This document shows, piece by piece, positions 24,719 through 36,470 of a stretch of DNA of 64,000 nt (position 1 is the stretch's first letter; each line of letters begins with the position of its first letter). A model generated the notes under the pieces. That model was not told the DNA's origin, did no database searches, and worked only from the letters and a program-made list of their open reading frames with translations. The position numbers were made by a program, and so were the translations under genes. This stretch comes from Chimonanthus salicifolius (Eukaryota > Streptophyta > Magnoliopsida > Laurales > Calycanthaceae): the NCBI GenBank assembly GCA_013350335.1, contig CM023534.1, positions 17,999,302-18,063,301 of the forward strand, read 5' to 3'.

Positions 24719-25260
24719 TATGTGTATTTGGGGTTGGAAGGGCAGACCAGATCCAATCAATCAGCGCTTCAGTTTCTTCAAATTACAAAAAAAAGAAATG
24801 AGGGTTCGATGAGAAAACGGGAGGTAGAGGAGAAGACGTAATCGAACTCAAGGATCGACGCCGATGCAGCGGTAGTACCAGCCGCGGCAGCAAGATCCAA
24901 ACGAAGAGAAGGAGAAAACAGCAAATGCAGCAAATGCAAAAGAGGAAGTGAGAGAGAACAGCGCGGTGTGAACGCCCGCAGCTTCCCTCTTTGGCGTTGC
25001 AGACGAGAGAATCATGAAACTACGCAAGGATCCCACCATTCACAATCGCTGGTGATTTTGGTAGAAAAATAGAGGCGGAATTTGAAAAGAAAAGAAAAAG
25101 AAGAAGAAGAGAAGGTCTGAAAGGAAAGGCAGACAGACAGAATAGAGAGAAGAGAGGTGGCGGTGGTGGCGTTCCTGCTTTTTCTTTTCTTTCTTATTGT
25201 CCCTTTTTTTCCTCTCTCTTTCTCTTGACTAGGGTTAGGGTTTGCTTTGGCGGATTCCTC
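24719..25260 (-). promoter_or_regulatory. 5' leader and promoter region of the DUF7054-type gene
   Basis: The minus strand is rich in TCTTCT/CTCT tracts (25,060-25,230), typical of plant 5' UTRs. A 63-codon frame at 24,848-25,039 is poorly protein-like, so I read it as leader or a possible upstream ORF and not as an exon. Confidence 0.45.
25231..25243 (-). promoter_or_regulatory. Telo-box (AAACCCTAACCCT)
   Basis: The minus strand reads AAACCCTAACCCT about 515 bases upstream of the chosen ATG and just upstream of the CT-rich leader. Telo-boxes are common in promoters of constitutively expressed plant genes. Confidence 0.5.
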
Positions 25261-25599
25261 TCTCTTTCTAAAAGTTTCTAATTCGAAGAAAGAGGGATGG
25301 ATGTGTATGAATGGGAGACGACAACGTAGGATCTGATTTGTAGTTTGATGCTGGCTCGTCGATTCTTGAATTCTCCGGGATTATGCCAACTAAATGACAC
25401 TTGGCATATTGGGACCAGAATACTAAGTTATGCCAACTGTTCATACTAAATTTAAAGAAAGGTTGTATATTTGTGGTATGAAAAAAATAGCAGTTTATTA
25501 CATATTCAAAGCAAACTAAATTGTAATAATATACAATTTTCAAATCATTTATTAATCTTATTGAATTAATATTTTTTATTTAAGATTTAAAAGGAACTT

Positions 25600-25741
25600 C
25601 AAATTCTCCTCAACTTACGCCTTACTCCAAGATAAGGGGAGCAACATAGACTCCATACTTTCGGACAAAAATCAGGGGCTCAAACTCGTGACCTCTCCCT
25701 TCCCAAGAGGAGAGGCCACCAGCTGAGCTATCCAGCTAAGG
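25600..25741 (-). mobile_element. tRNA-derived SINE, minus
   Basis: The minus strand starts CTTAGCTGGATAGCTCAGCTGG, a clear tRNA-like A box (TAGCTCAGCTGG), and continues to GGTCACGAGTTTGAGCCCC, a B box at the usual spacing. It cannot be a functional tRNA: no acceptor stem closes and the body runs on into unrelated 3' sequence. Confidence 0.65.
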
Positions 25742-25744
25742 AAA

Positions 25745-26250
25745 TATGCATTTGTGAGTATAGTGTTACATGAGATACAAACTATATTAGATAAATTTCC
25801 TCATTTAATTATATTATTATAAAGTAGAATATGACAAATTATGAGGAGATCTTTTTTTTCATATATATATATTTAAAGTATCATGCTTAAAACTGCAATT
25901 TAATCATTCTTCACCCTATTTTCTTTATTCTAGAAGCCTTGTTTTCCTTTTATAAAATAAGAACGGTTGAATTGCTAATTTTTTTAAAGAAGGGTGGTCG
26001 GACCTTTTATGGTTTGGTGAGATAAATTGAAGACTTCATGCGTAATATTATTTAAGACAAACTTCTCCATTCAATATTATAGTTTTATAAGATGGGCATG
26101 AAAAATCAATGGCTTAAACACAATTATATTTTCAAGCTCTAAGATCATGTGGCTAAAATGCTCCACTCTTTATCCTTTATCATTTTCTACATGTTCCAAC
26201 TAAAAATAATGAATCTTGAAAACATATAATGACTTAAACGTCATATTATT
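25745..26250. other. AT-rich intergenic DNA
   Basis: Nothing recognisable. Confidence 0.4.
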
Positions 26251-26252
26251 AT

Positions 26253-26645
26253 AGGGGGGAAGAAGTTAATTATCGAAAATGAATCTTCCAATGCTATCAA
26301 ATGGGCCAAGGGTTTGAAACGTCCACCTTGGAGACTGATTACCTTAGTAAGGGAGATTAAGGAATTATCAATGGGCTTGGATGTATCTTTCTCTCAGATT
26401 AGTAGATCAGCAAATGGGGTAGCAGATTTCCTAGCTAAGAATGGTGTTGATGGGGCAACCCGTAGCACTTTCTTTATCCCGGCTGAGTAGTTTTTTTGGG
26501 GCGTTGCTTGTTGATGTTTTAGTTGGGTTTTCTTTTTCTCGTTGGGAGGGAGCTTACTTCTTATAGGCTACCACCCTTTTATCTTCTCCTTATACTGTAA
26601 TCGTTTTATTTAATGAAAGTCTACTCTTAACTGTTTAAAAAAAAA
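26253..26645 (+). mobile_element. 5'-truncated LINE (L1 type) 3' end with RNase H fragment
   Basis: The plus-strand frame from about 26,258 to 26,490 encodes the end of a plant L1-type RNase H domain (NAIKWAKGLKRPPWRLITL, then RSANGVADFLAKNG). It stops at TAG and is followed by a 150-bp 3' UTR and an A-run at 26,637-26,645. The same peptide is encoded by the LINE at 49,859-50,215. It is a typical dead-on-arrival insertion. Confidence 0.8.
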
Positions 26646-29000
26646 TTTAATTCATACTTTTTTTGTAGCTTTTCAAAATTATAGTTTGATTAATCAATCA
26701 AAATGATTCGAATACCATATAAAAGGCTAGTATCTTCTGTAATGTTCGGTTCATTTGAAAGGTGTATACTTCGATGCAAAACTCACAAAAATCACGTTGA
26801 TTAGATCAATACACTTATGTTTTTTAAGTTTCTTAAATTTTATTTTTTATAATCTTGGACTTTCATGGTCTTGATTCGATTTATCTAATCAAAGTGAATT
26901 AGACCTCATATTCAAAACTACAATCTTTTAATTGACCAGTTATTTTTGCAGGTAGTGGATCCTAAATATGATATGCATAATGCATTATTTTAAGAGGTGT
27001 GTCGCAGAATCGCACTCCATAAACTTTTTTCTAATATTTTTTAATAGATATAGGACAAATTGATATTGTCTAGTGTCTCACTAAATGTAATGCATAAGCG
27101 CAAACAGATAATTTGTTAAAATAATCTTTTATAGTTACTTGTAGACATCTAATCTAAGGAATTAAACAATTAATCTATAGTTTTTTTATCAAATAAGTAA
27201 AAGAAATAAATAAAATCATTGTCTAAATGTAATATCCCAACTCTAATTAGGGTTTAATTGTGAGATTATGAGTTATAAGTGTGATTTGTGATCTGTTAAT
27301 CATAAAGATTATGGAGTCGGCTTTCCAAAAAAGTCCAAGTTTGACTCTATCCGACCTCAATAGCTCATTGATCTGACTCATTGAAGTTGAAAGGAAAAAA
27401 TCGTAAATATTTGAACTTTATTTATTTGAGTAGAAAATGGTACTAAATATATTTCACTACTCATTTGAAGCAATTGAAATTCCAAATGTCCACATGCACT
27501 ATAGTTTTTAATTTTGAATTTAACGAACTATTCTATTCTTTCTACTTTCACAGATTTTAACCCTTTTAAATGACTCACTTTGTGAAACTCTAATTTAACA
27601 ATAAATAGGGAAATCATAAATTACAGAAAAATATACTGTGTTTAATCAATGTTTTACTGACCTGATTTAGGTTGGTAATTTGATCTGTCTTGTAGACACA
27701 ATATGGGGTATCAATATTATTCGGTTTGCCTTCAAATTTTAGGCGTGACTAGGTTTCCCTGTCTAATTTCAGAATATAGAAAGTTTATTCCGAGCAGAGT
27801 TCGGAAACCACATATATGAATTTTAGTGATTTATTATTTTTAACTATTGATTTTACCTAAGCCAACCCAAGTCCCATTTTGAATTCAACCCTTTGCCATC
27901 CTTAAAATTGATGATGATATTGTGGAGTTTTTTTTTTTTAAATTCTATATAATGATTTAGATATTTCATCGTTGTAGATGATTATTGTATTAAACATATA
28001 TGAAATAAGTTGAGGCACAACTAGGGTTGCAACTCGAGCGCGTCGGGTTCAGACTTTTGAATTAAATTTGAGCTTTTTTATGTGCTAGACTTGTGCCAGA
28101 CCCAAAATCTAATTTAGGCTTACTATCTTGGACGAGCCTAATCCAAGCCTGAACCAACTCAAATCTAACCTATTTTTGGGTCTTTCCATCACATTTGGGT
28201 TATGCTCGGCCTAAGTTATACTCCCACACAAAACAACTAGATATGGCAAAATCTGATCCGACCCAAAGAATTGACCTGTTTTAGTAAATGACTTGACCCA
28301 ACTTGACCTAGTTAATAGATGACCCAACCTAATTGGAACTCTTTTATAAATGGATACATCCGAATGACCCAACTATTACTGCGTAGATATACAACACATC
28401 AAATCATATGAAATCTACACTCCATTTAAATCATAGTCCTTGGTATGTATCTCATTAAAAGTTCATGAGTCAGGTAAATGAGTAAATTCAACTCAAACTC
28501 GACTAAAACTCAAACCAAAATTCAAACCCGCATGAATAAGAATCAAAATAAACCAGAAGCACATGAGACCTTACTAAAATGTGACCGATTCAACCCAACT
28601 CTTTGGCAAGTCTAAAAACAACAATTTTTTCCGGGCAAAATACAAACATAAGAAAATTATTTTTTGAAGAAAAATAATAAGAAAACGTTGTAAGAAACAA
28701 ATTTCAATGAAAAAAAATTCTTATTAGTCCTTTTCTAAAAGAATTTCTCATTGAAAATCATTTTTCTAAAAAAATATGTTCCTATGAGACCAACAAATGA
28801 GGACCTTGCTCTCTCGTGCATCTAAAATTCCAACAAATCTAAAGGAGTAGATTAGTTTGTCTAAGTTAATAGAATTAGACAGTTTTAACTTGTAACTCCT
28901 CTTAGATTTGATATGCCTTACCCTAGCTCAGAAAGAGTAAAAGACCTCTCATTCTGGACACTTTCTCTCGCTCAGCACTCAGAAGAGTTTCCACATACAA
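26646..29000. other. AT-rich intergenic DNA upstream of the ankyrin gene
   Basis: No exon. Between about 28,230 and 28,620 lies a degenerate block of 'gacccaa..ttgacc' words with imperfect inverted ends (tggcaaaatctgatcc / ggttgggttgaatcg), probably a decayed MITE. Confidence 0.4.
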
Positions 29001-29062
29001 GCCATAAGAAAGAGGCCTCTTTTCTCTGACTAGGGGAAGCCAGAAGAAGAAGGAAAAGAAGC

Positions 29063-32000
29063 ATGGCAGTCCCGGGAAGGCGCAACGGGCTTATGGAAGA
29101 CGATGAAGAACAAGAAGGACTCTTCGAAGAAGAAGAAATGGGTTGGGCGGATAACCTCGACACCGACACTCCTCCCCATCTTCGTCCACTCTGCGAAGCC
29201 GCACAACTTGGCAACGTTGATGCTCTTCGCATCGCTCTCGGTACACAAGAATGAATCCCGAAAACTCCTTTCCTTTTCTACTTCTCTTTCCCCTTCTCTC
29301 TAAAAGAAAAAAAGGCAAAACCAGATTATGGGTTTTCTCTTTTCTTCTTTTCAATCGACATTCAAAAGCATTCTGTTTGATTTCCTCGGCGATTTTGCCT
29401 TCAATTGGCGTAGGTCATTGTCATAACCGAACTATTTGTCCCATTTATCTGGGGTCAGATATTTGAGTTCTACTTTTTTTTTTTCACTCAAACATTGTTG
29501 TATACAAGTAGAACTCAAATTCAAATTTGACGACATGTTGTTATACGCGCCCACAAAAATTCTCATTTATCCTAGCTTCCGGCAGGCACGTGTGGCAGAG
29601 TTTGGGCGAAGATAGTTTGAAGTTTTAGGCTGCGTGCTGGAGAAAATATTGGGCTTATGAATGTGCATTGTTTAAGGTTGTTCTGCGAGAATTTTCCCTT
29701 TTGTTTGCGGTTCTGGGGCACATGGAAATATTACTTGGTCCAAGAATACAAAATCATGTCATGGGAAATTACGATTTTCTATTTGATCTTAAGGTACATT
29801 GGGTATGCCCTGATATTACATAAATGTTCTTTTTTTTACTTTTAAGATCCTGATATACAAAAGTGTTTTGGTTATTGATTCAAAGTGGACTTTCTTCCCC
29901 CTGTAGAAAGCAGGGCGTGCATTTGAATGGTATCTATTTCCCTGTTTCCTAAAACAATACAATAATTCATGCAGATTGAATACAGATTATATCTATTGAT
30001 GCCTGGAATCTATATGGAATGAATTGGCATTTCATACCTGGCAGATTGAAAAGGAAGAGGATCTCATTGGAGACTGACACCTAGGATAGATAGATAGATA
30101 GATGGACAAATAGTAGGACAGATACATAGATGGGCAACAAGAACTTTTTGCACAGTTGGCAAGTGCTAAGTGGCACATCCCAAAAACATTGTAGGTTAAA
30201 CTCAGTTACCATTAGACGAGAACCTATTGTAGTTGGTAAGTGCTCATAGTTTCAACTTTCAACCAAAAGGTTGTCCAACCCCACCCACAAAAGAAAATCC
30301 TGCCGTCAAAAAAAAGTAGAACAACTCACGTTACTTCGTTACTATGAAGAACAGAAGTCAATAAATAGATTGATGGAGAGGAAGGCAGATGAAATTAGAG
30401 TCTTAGTGTGTTATCCATGTTGAAAGGGGAACTTGAAATATGGAAATGAAAATCTTGGGGCTCAAAAAAAGTAGTCTTCCAAGGATCACAGTAGCTACAG
30501 ATGATGACAGATAAAATTAGGTATGTTTATTTTAAATAAGTGAAACTTAAAACAGTAATAGCATTGGGATTAACCAATTGAGCAGTACAGTAGTGTCTGT
30601 CCATTGTCATGGTCAGCTCACTTCCTTCCATTTATGTGCTAACCTTGGTTAAGGCATTTAACAACTGAGCCATTGTCCTTCTTGTCAGTTTCTTGTTCCT
30701 CTTTCTGTCCACCATCAACTGAAATATGTTCCCTCATCCAGTGGAGCATCCATTGCCGTAAAATCTTCTTTAAAACAAAAGAAAATAAAAGAAAAAGAAG
30801 ATTCTTCGGAAGACGAATTCTCAAGTGATGAAATGGCAATGTTTGTCCAAAAAAATTTACAAAAAATTTGTTAAAAGAAACGACTTGAGAAGAATGGGTA
30901 AAGGTGAATCAAATAAAAGATACCCGAAAAGGCAAAAAGAAATCAGAGGAAAAGGGAAGGAGAGAGAAGTTGCCAAGGAGCAAACATATTATAACCTCTG
31001 AATCCAAGAGTGATTCAGACAAAGAGACTCAAAGAAAAGTTGATATATCAAAAAGTCTCATAGCCTCGATCATGGGTGATTAAGAAAATCCCACAGTTGT
31101 AACGGAGGATGATGAGAGTGAAGATGATGAAAATATTCAAGCCTCCTACAGTGCCCTGTTTCTTGAAAGTGAGAGGTTAGCCAAGAAATTGATAGAAAGT
31201 TTTGTGCCAGTTATTTAGTTTCATATTCCAAGCACTAGGTAGAAACATGCTAACAGCACCATGAGTGTATGAATGGTGAAACCACTAATGTAAATTTTCT
31301 TAACTTTCACTTAGTAATGTCTTTAGGCCATCATGCCAAACCTTCTAGTAATGTGTGTGTGTGTTCTTAACTTTCACTTAGTATATCTTGAGGCTATCTT
31401 GCTGAAAGTTCTGGTAGTGTGTGCCGTCACCCAGCACGCACACTACTTCATGAAATCCAGGTTTGGTGGGCTTACTCCAAGGTGACACTGAAGGTCTACC
31501 TATTTTCTTTCACCGCTCACCTCCTCCATGAGGAATGATCCATTGTACTCGTTGCAACTCTATGAACAATGGGGCATATAGATCTAGATGCAAGATGATC
31601 ATGAACTGATTCCATAACCACTATCCATCACCAATCACATTCCATATCCCACTTCCAACTTTATGATTCCTTGATTAAGCAGCCATTCCACCTTCAGAGG
31701 CAGGTGATCCAGGTCAAGGAGTTCAATTGTTGGATCCCAATTAGCCTGCATCAATGGTAGATGGAACTATTGAATCATAGCTAACTTGCTTTCTTAGGAA
31801 GGGAGAATTGATCTTTGTGGATAAAAGAGAGATCAAAGAGCTAGGAATGATGGATGAGCGGAAAGACTAAAACTGGGGAATGGTTATTCGTTGTTTCGGA
31901 TTGCTCATTCATTCCATAATTATCCGACGGGATCATCAAAAGAAGAATTGTTTCAAACCTTTAATGTGCTGGCACTATCCCCAGTCTTGGGATGGCTAAT

Positions 32001-35000
32001 ACAAAAATGGATTCAAGCTGACGTGCTCTTCCTTTCCTGATGTAAAGCGGGGGAGAAAACCCATCGTCCCTTACACTCTCCTGGATTTCGGGTTCAAACT
32101 ACTTCCCTTAGTACCATTAATAATCCATCTAAGAGGCCCAATTCCCATGAATCCATGTTTTAGGGTTGAGTTAAGATTAATGTATTCTCTTAATCAGATT
32201 TTATTGAATTAATCAAAGTAAGAGAAATTTGAAATTTATGCATAAATTAAAACTCAAGCCTAAAACAATGAAGAAATTCAATGCACGGTACTAACCTGGG
32301 TTTGGATTTGAAGACCCAAAGCAAAATTCGACCGAAGCCCCTCAAGCCAAGCTTGAAAATTCCACCAAAATTCTAATTTGGAGAAGGAATATTTGTTCCA
32401 AAAATATATTATTATTGCTTGATGAAATTTGGAGGAGGAGTATTGATCTCTTCCACAATCCCCATTAGCGCCTCTAGTTTCCACAGCACCTTCAAGTCTC
32501 AAGCATGCAGCGAGATTCCTTAGATTCGAACCCAATACACCACCACTCTTGGTCCCTATGCCTCGGAACGCTTATCGATCCTTTGTAACAGTCCATCGGA
32601 GAAATGAGAACCTCCATGTCTAAATCTTCTTCTATCCTCCTTAGATGTTATTACGATCCGGAAAAGAACGTGAGACAACCTTCGCACCGACACCTTCAAA
32701 TCGAAGCCCCACGCCTTCAGCAACCATTCTTTGATTTCTTGTGGCGAGGTGTTTGAATTTTGAGCCAACCCAATCCAGGTACAGTTCCAAAAACTCAATA
32801 TTCTTGTAGCGACCCGTCCCGCTAGCACAATATTGTCCGCTTTGGGCCTACACACGGACCCGCACGACTTTGCTTTGGCGAGCCAACCCACTGTTGCTCC
32901 CAAAAGGCCTTCTGCTAGAAGGAGGAAGGCTACTACTTATATATCAGGGAATTTCTAATGCCTCTAACAATGTGAGACTTTTTAGGGCAGGGTATTACAA
33001 TCTATCCCCCTTAAAGCCAGAGCCGTCTCTGGCTCTGCACACACAACAACCAAGCCCACACCCTTAGGCAGAGAGTTGAACCATGCTCTGATACTATTTG
33101 TAACGACCTGCCCCGGTAGCACAATATTGTCCGCTTTGGGCCTACACACGGACCCGCACGGCTTTGCTTTGGCGAACCAACTTACTGTTGCTCCTAAAAG
33201 GCCTTGTGTTAGAAGGAGGAAGGCTACTACTTATATACCAGGGAATTTCCAATGCTTCTAACAATGTGGGACTTTTTAGGGACAGGGTATTACAATTCTT
33301 TCCGTTGAAAGGTTCGTAAACTTGTAATAAGAGTTTGGATCAGTCACCGTAAGATGAATTGGTTTTGGTGTTTGTCCCTGACCAATAATGGCCTTCTACA
33401 CATTAGTCCTAATAGCCAATGGCCTACTTCCTGAACCATTTCCACCTGATCGTTGATGTTTTCGTCCAAAATGAGCTTTGTTCACCTTTAGCTGCTTACC
33501 TTCAAAAATTTTCCCTTCCAACAATTTGATAGATGTGTCCATTTCCTTTCCTATTTTGAATCGCACAAAGGCGAAATTCTTACGCTTTCCAATTTTTTGA
33601 TCAAATGGCACGGCGAATACAACACCAGCAACACCAAACACTCTAACTAGATCTCCCACTCCCCAATCCTGGATGTTTACCACAAACACTGAGAAACTCT
33701 CTCCACCACTCAGCCATCTCCAATGATCAGATCACTTTGAGACCTCAGATTGTTCGAAAGATCACAATTTCTCATGGTTCCTAGCACTCATGGTTTCTCT
33801 TCGATTCTCCAAGCAGACAATCTAGGTTCTTTTGGTCCTTAGAAAGCCCCCATTGTTGGCCTAGGACAAACCTATGGCGACGTAAGGGTAGGACTCTTTT
33901 GGACAATTATTTGGGTAATTCATTCATGGGAAAGTGGGTATTTGGGTCATTCAGTGGATGAAGCCAAAACCAAGGTCCTGATGATCCAAGTCCAATAAAG
34001 TGTAGGGCTAATTCGACGGGGTCCAACTAGAGTGTCCTTTGTCAAATCTGTCCAGGAAGTCCAACATAATTTCCTCGATCAAGTCTGGTCCATGATGTTT
34101 GCATCATTTACCCAAAAGATTGGTCTATGAGCATCGTGGAACAAAGAGTTGATGTACTATTGGATTGATGCCAATGACCAGTTGCACATCTTCTCCCTGC
34201 GTATGCATGTCTGCCTGCCTGCTTGTCTGTTTTTCTTTCATGTGTGATTATCAATAGTTTAAATGGTTTTCTTTTCTGGTCATGAGATTCAGATAATCTT
34301 ACTGAAGGAGGTATTGATGATCCGGTTGAAGATGGGGATACTGTGCTTCATCTTTCCTGTCTCTATGGCCACAAGTCTTGTGTCCAGGTTGGTATTTCCA
34401 AGTTTTTTTTTTAGTGGAAAAAATCAGGATGTGGACTGATCATTTCACATATGCCATAGCTTTTGCTGGAAAGAGGAGCAAGTTTGGAGGCCAAGGATGA
34501 GGAAGGTGCAATTCCTCTGCATGATGCTTGTGCAGGAGGTATATGCTTTATTCCTAACGGCCATCACCTATTCACATTGACTTTCCTTAACCCGTATCTG
34601 CTCTGCTGATTGCTTTTTGTAGGATTTACAGAAATTGTTCAGCTGTTAGTCAGTGCTGCTGATGGCCCCGCCTGTGTAAAAAGGATGCTTGATGCTGTTG
34701 ATGCTGAAGGTGATACTGTAAGTAACTTGAAGCCTCAAGCTCAATTTATACATTTATTTGGTCCCTTTCTAATACATCAGTTTCCATGAATCTAGCCTCT
34801 TCATCATGCTGCTAGAGGGGACCACTTGGATGTTGTGCGTTTATTGCTGAGTGCTGGAGCAAATCCTAGAAGGACAAACATCTATGAAAAGGTTGGTAAT
34901 GGTGTCTTGAATTATTTATTTCTGCAAAGTATGGTGTTTAGCCCTCGGTCTTATACTCTTATTACTTGAGCTTGTTGGTTAAGTATCTGTCAATGATGAT

Positions 35001-35093
35001 TTTGAACAGACCCCTGCTGAGCTCGCTGATCCTGAGACAGAGGTTAGGAGCATTTTAGAAGCTACTGCTGCCAACGCTAGTATTACTGCTTAA
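29063..35093 (+). CDS. Small ankyrin-repeat protein, six exons, frameshift in exon 4
   Basis: The exons are 29,063-29,240, 34,293-34,387, 34,460-34,538, 34,623-34,716, 34,796-34,891 and 35,010-35,093 (TAA). All introns are GT-AG; intron 1 is 5,052 bp. The protein would be about 208 residues: an acidic N-terminus (MEDDEEQEGLFEEEE), a first helix pair (LRPLCEAAQLGNVDALRIAL), then ankyrin repeats with the GDTVLHLSCLYGH, GAIPLHDACAGGFTEIVQLL, GDTPLHHAARGDHLDVVRLL and TPAELA signatures. Ankyrin repeats are protein-binding modules; the partner is unknown. Small plant ankyrin proteins of this size are known, and no enzyme domain is present. Odd point: exon 4 reads correctly up to ..ACVK, but its second half (KRMLDAVDAEGDT) is in another frame, as if one A were missing from the run of four at 34,678-34,681. 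Every other exon boundary keeps frame, so this is either a sequencing/assembly slip or a recent inactivation. Confidence 0.85.
30765..31225 (+). pseudogene. Copia-type gag C-terminal remnant
   Basis: The plus-strand reading, with several stops and shifts, gives DSSEDEFSSDEMAMFVQK, then a long Lys/Glu-rich tract, then DDESEDDENIQASYSALFLE and a leucine/lysine-rich helix. This order is typical of the end of plant copia gag polyproteins. No pol region follows. It is a short broken piece in intron 1 of the ankyrin gene. Confidence 0.55.
32300..33725 (-). pseudogene. LINE ORF1 remnant (RRM-like plus downstream domain)
   Basis: Read on the minus strand from 33,725, an RRM-like stretch has VFVVNIQDWGVGDLVRVFG (RNP2-like) and KNFAFVRFKIGKEMDTSIKL (RNP1-like), then KQLKVNKAHFGRK. 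This is the N-terminal RNA-binding part of plant L1-type ORF1 proteins. The frame continues, with one TAG near 33,395, through the TRIM insertion point and on to EIKEWLLKAWGFDLKVSVRR and LQRIDKRSEA, the usual following region. The reading frame resumes exactly when the TRIM and one target-site copy are removed (..TERI | LSFWN..). There is no ORF2 next to it. Confidence 0.75.
32805..33294 (-). mobile_element. TRIM retroelement (490 bp) nested in LINE ORF1
   Basis: Terminal direct repeats at 32,805-32,999 (195 bp) and 33,099-33,294 (196 bp) read TGTAATACCC..GGTCGTTACA on the minus strand. The 5-bp duplication attct occurs at 32,800-32,804 and 33,295-33,299. Adjacent to the minus-strand 5' repeat is TAGTATCAGAGCATGG, an initiator tRNA-Met primer site with one change. 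The interior is only about 99 bp and non-coding. The repeat includes a TATATAAGTAG box and the 'AAAGCGGACAATATTGTG' word seen in widespread plant TRIMs. Confidence 0.93.
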
Positions 35094-35515
35094 TTGTAAG
35101 ATTTGCATGATTGTTACCAAAAAAACGTTTAGATGTATTGAATGTGTAGCCTTTTTTTGTGTTCTCACTTGAAGGTACATTTTCAACACTCTGGGAACCT
35201 CCAACAGGGAAAGATTTAGCATTTCTTATTACAAAATTTATATTGGTTCAAATGGAATGCACAACCTTTGATATGTTTGTGTTTTCTTAGTGTTTACTGG
35301 TCAACTGGATGCCCAATAAAGCAGCAAAACGACACCCTGATAAACTTGAATCTGAAGTTAGAAAGCTGTTGGTGTAACATGTGGACTCAATTCATCTTTC
35401 AATGCTTTGTTTCTTACATACCTATTCATGTCAAAAGTCATCTGAAAGGTCATTCTTTATTTTTCCTTATTCGAGCAAACTGTAGATTTTTAGACCTTAG
35501 TTATGTTCTATGCAA
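35094..35515 (+). other. 3' UTR and downstream flank of the ankyrin gene
   Basis: AATAAA is present at 35,315-35,320, 222 bases after the stop codon, and is the likely poly(A) signal. No other gene. Confidence 0.5.
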
Positions 35516-35517
35516 CC

Positions 35518-36470
35518 TTTTTTTTTATATATATATAAAAAAGGGTATAACTTTTATTGGGGGAAGACCTCTCTCTCTCTCTTAAAAAAATAATGATTGA
35601 GAGGAAAAAGGCAAGAAATATGGAATCAACAGTGGCAACACAAACGGCACATACACCAGTACAAACTAGAAAAGAAATAAAATCAGTATTACAGAACATC
35701 ACACATTTTTTCTAGGCTCTCCAAAAAGTGCTAAAATGCAGAGATACCAAACTTCTTTGGGTAGACTCGCCTAAGAAACTACTCTGAGTTTCACCTTCTC
35801 GACTATCCGTTCCTCCCAATAGACCAAATCATTGCGGGAAAAAGACGACTTTAGACAATCTTACACTTTTTAAGTGTACTGAACCCACTGTCCAACAATA
35901 TGCTAATACGTGGAGGCATAATCCAAGATGCATAGAGAAAAAGGGAACTTTGATCTTTATGGGTAAACTGGCAATGAATGAACAAATATTGGAGGCAAAG
36001 AACACATGCATTAGATATGAGATTTTATCAGTGACGAAGGTGCTCTAGAGTCAATTTTGTCCAAACCAACAACCCAATTAAACACTGCAACTCTGGGAGG
36101 GCATCCTGATATCCGAATGAAAACAAAACATTTACGATGGATGTCATGCAAAATGAGAGACTGATAGAATGATTTAGTTGAAAACACTGCATCTTTGTTG
36201 GGGCCCATTCTTGTAATTCATCAGCATCAGAAGAAAAACACTCTCTCTCAAGATCATTCAACAAGAAGGTAAATAACTGTCTCTTAAGATCTAAAAAATA
36301 TGAGACCAAATGCAAGCCTCACCCATTCCTGAAACATGCTCTGCAATACTGAATTCCTAGCTAGATTGAATATAAAAGGAAAACGTTCTTTCAACAGACT
36401 ATGTCTCAACCATGTATCATGCCAAAACAGCATTTTTGTGCTAGCTTGACTCTGTAAATAATGTTGCTCT
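35518..36470 (-). pseudogene. LINE ORF2 3' remnant with zf-RVT-like domain
   Basis: The minus-strand reading, with frameshifts, gives ..QEWAPTKDAVFSTKSFYQSL, then GCPPRVAVFNWVVGLDKI, then a Cys/His cluster (CVLCLQYLFIHC). That order (SFY..L, PPR..FFxW, CxxC..HxxxxC) is the zf-RVT domain after reverse transcriptase in plant L1-type LINEs. The 3' end faces a T-run at 35,519-35,527. Many breaks make it inactive. Confidence 0.7.

Larger units (their letters stand above)
29241..34292 (+). other. Intron 1 of the ankyrin gene (5,052 bp, TE-filled)
   Basis: Donor G|GTACAC and acceptor GATTCAG|. It contains a TAGA microsatellite (about 30,088-30,107), a copia gag remnant, a 67-bp-period tandem duplication near 31,297-31,430, and a LINE ORF1 remnant with a nested TRIM. 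The segments 29,400-30,080 and 31,240-32,280 hold nothing I can name. Confidence 0.8.

Noticed and set aside
24848..25039. 63-codon minus-strand frame upstream of the DUF7054-type gene, as a possible first exon or signal peptide
   Set aside because: It is Ser/Phe-rich, lies in a CT-rich leader, and the downstream ATG already gives the family's usual N-terminus.
25680..25741. tRNA gene
   Set aside because: A and B boxes are present, but no acceptor stem or complete cloverleaf can be formed; it is a SINE head.
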